Assembly: GCA_047967505.1 (NCBI GenBank)
Contig: CM106538.1
Direction: 5' to 3' (one strand)
DNA length: 64,000 nucleotides
Source: Dipteris shenzhenensis
Lineage: Eukaryota; Polypodiophyta; Polypodiopsida; Gleicheniales
Shown: positions 60,601 to 64,000 of the stretch, in pieces
Numbering within the stretch: position 1 is the stretch's first letter
How the letters are laid out: every line of letters starts with the position of its first letter
The notes under the pieces: generated by a model
The model's database searches: none
What the model was told of the DNA's origin: nothing
What the model saw: only the letters and a program-made list of their open reading frames with translations
Position numbers and translations under genes: made by a program

Positions 60601-62248
60601 AGACTTGAGAGGAAGGAAAGCCAGATGGGCAGAGTTAATGCAGGATTTTCATTTCGAAATACGTTATCGTAAGGGTTCGTTGAATAGTGTGGCGGATGCC
60701 TTAAGTCGAGTTAAGTTTGTAAATGCTTTGTCATTTACGGAAATATCCTCAGACCTATTTCAATCCTTGAGAGGGCTATACGCAACTGATAGTCATTTCA
60801 GTTCTTATTGGCAGAGAGTCCAGGATGGGAATTCCATGGTTGACCAGGACTCAGGGATTGTGCCACCTAGGATACAGGCGGCGGGAGGTCAGTGGATGAT
60901 TAGGAACGGCTTGCTGTTCCGGAATGAAAAGATTTGTGTGCCTGATGTTCTGGACCTAAAATCCAAGATTCTCTGGGAGTGTCATGATGCTCCTAGTGCG
61001 GGACATCCAGGTATACATAGGACTCTGTCTCTTGTGAAGCATACCTTTTATTGGCCTAAGATGTGTGCATTTATAGAGAACTATGTGGTAGGTTGCCGAG
61101 TTTGTCAGGTTACTAAGGCTGAACGCCTTAGGAGCGCGGGCTTATTACAGCCATTACAGATTCTAGGTAATAAATGGGAAAGTATTTCCATGGATTTTAT
61201 TACTGGTTTGCCTTGAACGCGCAAGGGTCATGACTCTATTTGGGTCATAGTCGACCGTTTGACAAAAATGGCTAGATTCTTACCTACAAGAACAACTATT
61301 TCAGCTGTTCAGTTGGCTCACGAGTTTGTGGACCACTTGTTCAAGCTGTATGGTTTGCCATCTGACATAGTCAGTGACAGGGACTCAAAGTTTACAAGTA
61401 ACTTCTGGACACTTGTATTTGAGAAGTTGGAAACTACTCTCAGTATGAGTTCCTCGGATCATGCACAATCTGATGGTAGTACAGAAAAGGTCAACCAGTT
61501 GGTTGAAGACATGCTTCGGGCATATGTATCTAAGAGACAGTCTTCATGGGAAGATTATCTACCCATGATTGAATTTGCTTACAACAGTGCAAAGCATTCT
61601 AGTACAGGTTATAGTCCTTTTATGCTTATGTACGGGTTTCAACCTAAGTCACCAGTTATGGTTGGATTAAAAGGGATTCAAAATGATGCTGCTAAGAACT
61701 TCTTGCAAGACATGCAGGAAATGTTGCAGTTTGCCAAGGAGTCTATTAGAAGTGCCCAAGATCGGGACAGATTTTATGCTAATAGACATCGTTCACCTAG
61801 AGAGTTCTCTGAAGGAACGATGGTATATTTGAGAATTCCTACGGAATCCAAGAGCCTAAGTACTGGTTTGGTTCCGAAATTATCCCCCAGATACTGTGGC
61901 CCATTCAAGGTCATTAAAAGAATTGGACCAGTTGCATATCGACTAGAATTGCCTCCTAATGTTAAAGTACATCCAGTCTTTCATGTCAGTAGACTGAAAG
62001 AAGTATTGGGTGCAGATGATCAAATTGTTTCTCCTCATGAGATTATAGAAGTTACAGATTTAACTTTTATTCCTCACGAACCTGAATCTATTCTTGAATT
62101 CCGTGAAAGACAGATTCGAAATCGTACTATCACAGAATACAAGATTAAGTGGAAGGATCGTGTTGAGGAGGATGCAACATGGGAGACATTACAAAACCTC
62201 CAAAGAACATTTCCCGATTTCTTAGCGAACTCAGGAGTGAGTTCTTAG
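57667..62248 (+). pseudogene. Chromovirus gag-pol, one frameshift and two stops from intact
   Basis: Start ATG at 57667 (MSDAPNPEF). A TAG at 57742-57744 is the first stop. The frame shifts at an A6 run (58057-58062), leaving WLHKWQVHFQF and FMSGKALLWWKEL in different frames. From 57968 a 1082-codon frame carries gag, a CCHC knuckle (58612-58653), protease LFDPGSSHNFV (Asp at 58877), RT with VVVFLDDILVYS (Asp pair 59924-59929), RNase H (VLEADASDYAIG, LTDHQS), integrase zinc finger (GCRVCQV) and MDFITGLP. A TGA at 61214-61216 then interrupts the same frame, which continues with DRLTKMARFLP, VSDRDSKFTS, DGSTEKVNQ, a GPF module and a chromodomain (ILEFRERQIRNR, YKIKWKDR, EEDATWE) to the stop at 62246-62248. 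The product copies and integrates the element; the chromodomain targets chromatin. Confidence 0.93.
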
Positions 62249-62261
62249 AGGAGGGGGAGTA

Positions 62262-62782
62262 TGTCATGTGCACGGATTGGTATCTGACGTGTACTAGTTA
62301 CACAGAACTAGCTCAGGTTAGCCTGGGGAGGCTTAGAGCTAGGCAGGCTTGATTCTCGGGTTGAGTGGCAAGGGTACGAACTATTTATAGGTCTTCGCTA
62401 TTTTTGGCGCCGGGGCCCAAGTCTATAAAAGAGGCCCAGGGGGTTCAGTTCTCAGTGTGCAGTTGGGAGCAAGTCTCGTTCTCAGGTGCTAGGTCTGATC
62501 CTGGATTGTGTCGCGGACGCGCGCCTGCATCTTAGCGTAGTACAAGGCCCAGTGGCAGATCCAGGGCTTCACAGCGCCACCTGGTGGTATGGGACACCAG
62601 GCTGGTTGGGATCTGATTGGGAGTTCGTGCCAGTAGCTCAGCTCGTGGCTCGGGGGGACATCTTCTGATTCGGGATCACATCCTGTAGATGTCACGGTTG
62701 GGTGGTGAGCAGCCTGCTCAGTTCTGATGTTGTGTGTGGTTATTTTGCAGATCAGGGGTTTCAGGAGTGCTGGGATGTGTCA
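62262..62782 (+). repeat. Chromovirus 3' LTR
   Basis: See the 5' LTR; TATA box at 62424-62431. Confidence 0.95.
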
Positions 62783-62787
62783 CCAAG

Positions 62788-64000
62788 GAAAGTAAATCTC
62801 TCAATCTAAACAAGGTTACATATCGTTGAGTAGTCTCCTCGAGAAATCAAGTAACGCATGAATCCACAGAGTTAATTCCGTTGACATATCCGTACACAAG
62901 CATGGTAAAATCCGTACCTGAAGGTAAATGATTCTATCAACCTTATCTATTGAGTTCTAACTTGGAATTCACGAAAAAATATTCATCATGCTGAATACCC
63001 TTGAACTCAAAAATCTTAGATCGAGATCGAGGAATCATTGTTCGAACAACCCCATCAATTGAGCCCCTTGAGGTCAATTTCTAGGTTGCAATTTCTATCA
63101 ACCCTAATTCTTGAATTACTTAGTATTTTGAAAATCCCTCAACGGAAGACCTTTGTAATTCAAATTCTTGGGTTGAAATACATGACAGACTTTCCATCGC
63201 AGAACAATTAGGTATCCGTTCATAACTCATGATGAAAGAATCTTCATGGAAGTATCAATGGGCAAAATCTTGACCAAAGATATGGTCCCCTTGATCTATC
63301 CTCGAAATGCCCCTACATGAGGATAATCAGTAAAAATTCAGTTGGCTATATCTAGTCAATGATACTGTTCTAGACATGTATATAGTCAACCATCATAGGA
63401 ATAGCATCCTATGTGATCCAAAGACTACGGAAACATACAATCCGAAATCTCTAAAAATAAGATCCACTACCAAATATCCTGTATAAACTTGTGCACAATA
63501 AACCGCTCCTATCACAGGATCATCCAGTTCTTAGGATCTCTTATCTAGGAACATCAAGTTTCAAACAAGGCATTGACAGACCATCATCAGAAGAGATGTG
63601 GTAACCCTCCCCGAGATTGAGTCTAGACTATGGATCCCCAGGGTTGAACCAAAAAAAAAAAACATGGCTTCTCTCAGGGTAAAGAATCTTAGTCAGTCCT
63701 CGTAAAAAATCTAATCAGGTTGCCCCCAATTCAATTCAGCCTACTTGTACTTCACCCTAGAGGTCCTTGGGTATTATTTCACGCTGGATTATACCACCAC
63801 ATCAGAGAATCTTAAATGTAACATACCTTAGTGTCCCATACCACCAAAGTATACTGCAAATAAAAAACTCAGTGGACAATATGAGTAAATCAGGTATCAG
63901 AGAATCTTAAATGTAACATACCTTAGTGTCCCATACCACCAAAGTAACTCAGTGGACAATATGAGTAAATCAGGTAGCCAATCCCTCTTCAACTCTAAGC
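62788..64000. other. Interior of the outer minus-strand gypsy; no coding frame seen
   Basis: Continues the sequence interrupted at 56157. No pol or gag motif is visible on either strand, although the left side of the break held the pol C-terminus, so this part may be a long spacer or badly decayed. An A12 run lies at 63650-63661. Confidence 0.45.
63801..63975. repeat. Tandem duplication, 95-bp and 80-bp units
   Basis: 63801-63895 and 63896-63975 share ATCAGAGAATCTTAAATGTA, CCCATACCACCAAAGTA and ACTCAGTGGACAATATGAGT. The second unit lacks about 15 bp (ATACTGCAAATAAAA-type segment). Confidence 0.9.

Larger units (their letters stand above)
56163..62782 (+). mobile_element. Full-length Ty3/gypsy chromovirus, young
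   Basis: LTRs 56163-56682 and 62262-62782 (520 and 521 bp) differ at about four substitutions and one indel. 5-bp target duplication CCAAG (56158-56162 and 62783-62787). Primer site TTGGTATCAGAGCC starts at 56684. Polypurine tract AGGAGGGGGAGTA ends at 62261. LTR TATA box TATAAAAG at 56325-56332 (and 62424-62431). Domain order gag-PR-RT-RH-IN-chromodomain identifies a plant chromovirus. It lies in a minus-strand gypsy relative, itself in a gag gene. Confidence 0.97.

Noticed and set aside
46432-64000. Terminal SHMT exon
   Set aside because: Looked on the plus strand for the expected TPAMT start and its ATGAC core; no occurrence had the right context. By-eye search only, so a diverged exon could be missed.

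Overview
This is nuclear DNA from a land plant with a large, repeat-rich genome. The evidence is a plant-type histone H3, a plant serine hydroxymethyltransferase (SHMT) of the long SHM6/SHM7 class with GT-AG introns, plant chromovirus and copia LTR retrotransposons with initiator-Met-tRNA primer sites, and plant Helitrons. Low gene density, a 3.7 kb transposon-filled intron and an H3 with an unusual residue set (A31, F41, S87, L90) suggest a gymnosperm or fern rather than a small-genome angiosperm. That is inference; no species can be named from the sequence alone.

Layout. 1-3452 (minus): the N-terminal and Rep half of a decayed Helitron that runs off the left edge. 3.7-4.8 kb: three degenerate repeats. 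4.9-6.5 kb (minus): a broken gene that looks like an RPA/OB-fold single-strand DNA-binding protein, possibly Helitron cargo. 7.3-8.6 kb: an old direct duplication. 9.8-10.4 kb: a LisH-type gene fragment; 10.6-10.8 kb: weak LRR-like pieces. 11.4-12.66 kb: a tandem-repeat array leading into a dead protein kinase (12.7-13.85 kb). 13.9-14.45 kb: a fold-back element. 15.8-16.9 kb (minus): LINE reverse-transcriptase debris. 18.5-18.95 kb: an AT microsatellite apparently inside an LTR. 19.94-20.35 kb (minus): intact intronless histone H3. 22.2-23.8 kb (minus): a dead pogo/Tigger-like transposase.

26.0-33.9 kb is a nest. A Ty3/gypsy integrase gene is split by a complete but dead copia element (169-170 bp LTRs, 5-bp target duplication GAAGC), which is itself split by a ~1.28 kb terminal-inverted-repeat element carrying a long hairpin. 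34.3-34.8 kb holds 177-bp tandem repeats. 35.3-37.37 kb (minus) is a second Helitron N-terminal/Rep relic, abutting another gypsy integrase relic (37.36-38.12 kb). 40.8-46.43 kb carries the first three exons of an SHM6/SHM7-like SHMT. Its second intron contains a copia 3' end plus LTR and a LINE whose 5' part is inverted, the signature of twin priming. The final SHMT exon was not found in the window.

49.97-50.69 kb: a non-autonomous hAT-like element. 51.8-52.8 kb (minus): copia RT relic. 53.9-64 kb is another three-level nest: a gypsy gag gene interrupted by a minus-strand LTR element, which is interrupted by a young full-length chromovirus (56163-62782, LTRs about 99% identical, target duplication CCAAG). 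The chromovirus looks disabled by two premature stops and one frameshift.

Only two host genes look likely to be functional: histone H3 and, if it is completed outside the window, the SHMT. The rest is mobile DNA or gene debris. The most novel material is the pair of Helitron Rep relics with the adjacent RPA-like gene, the mixed-signature H3, and the twin-primed LINE.
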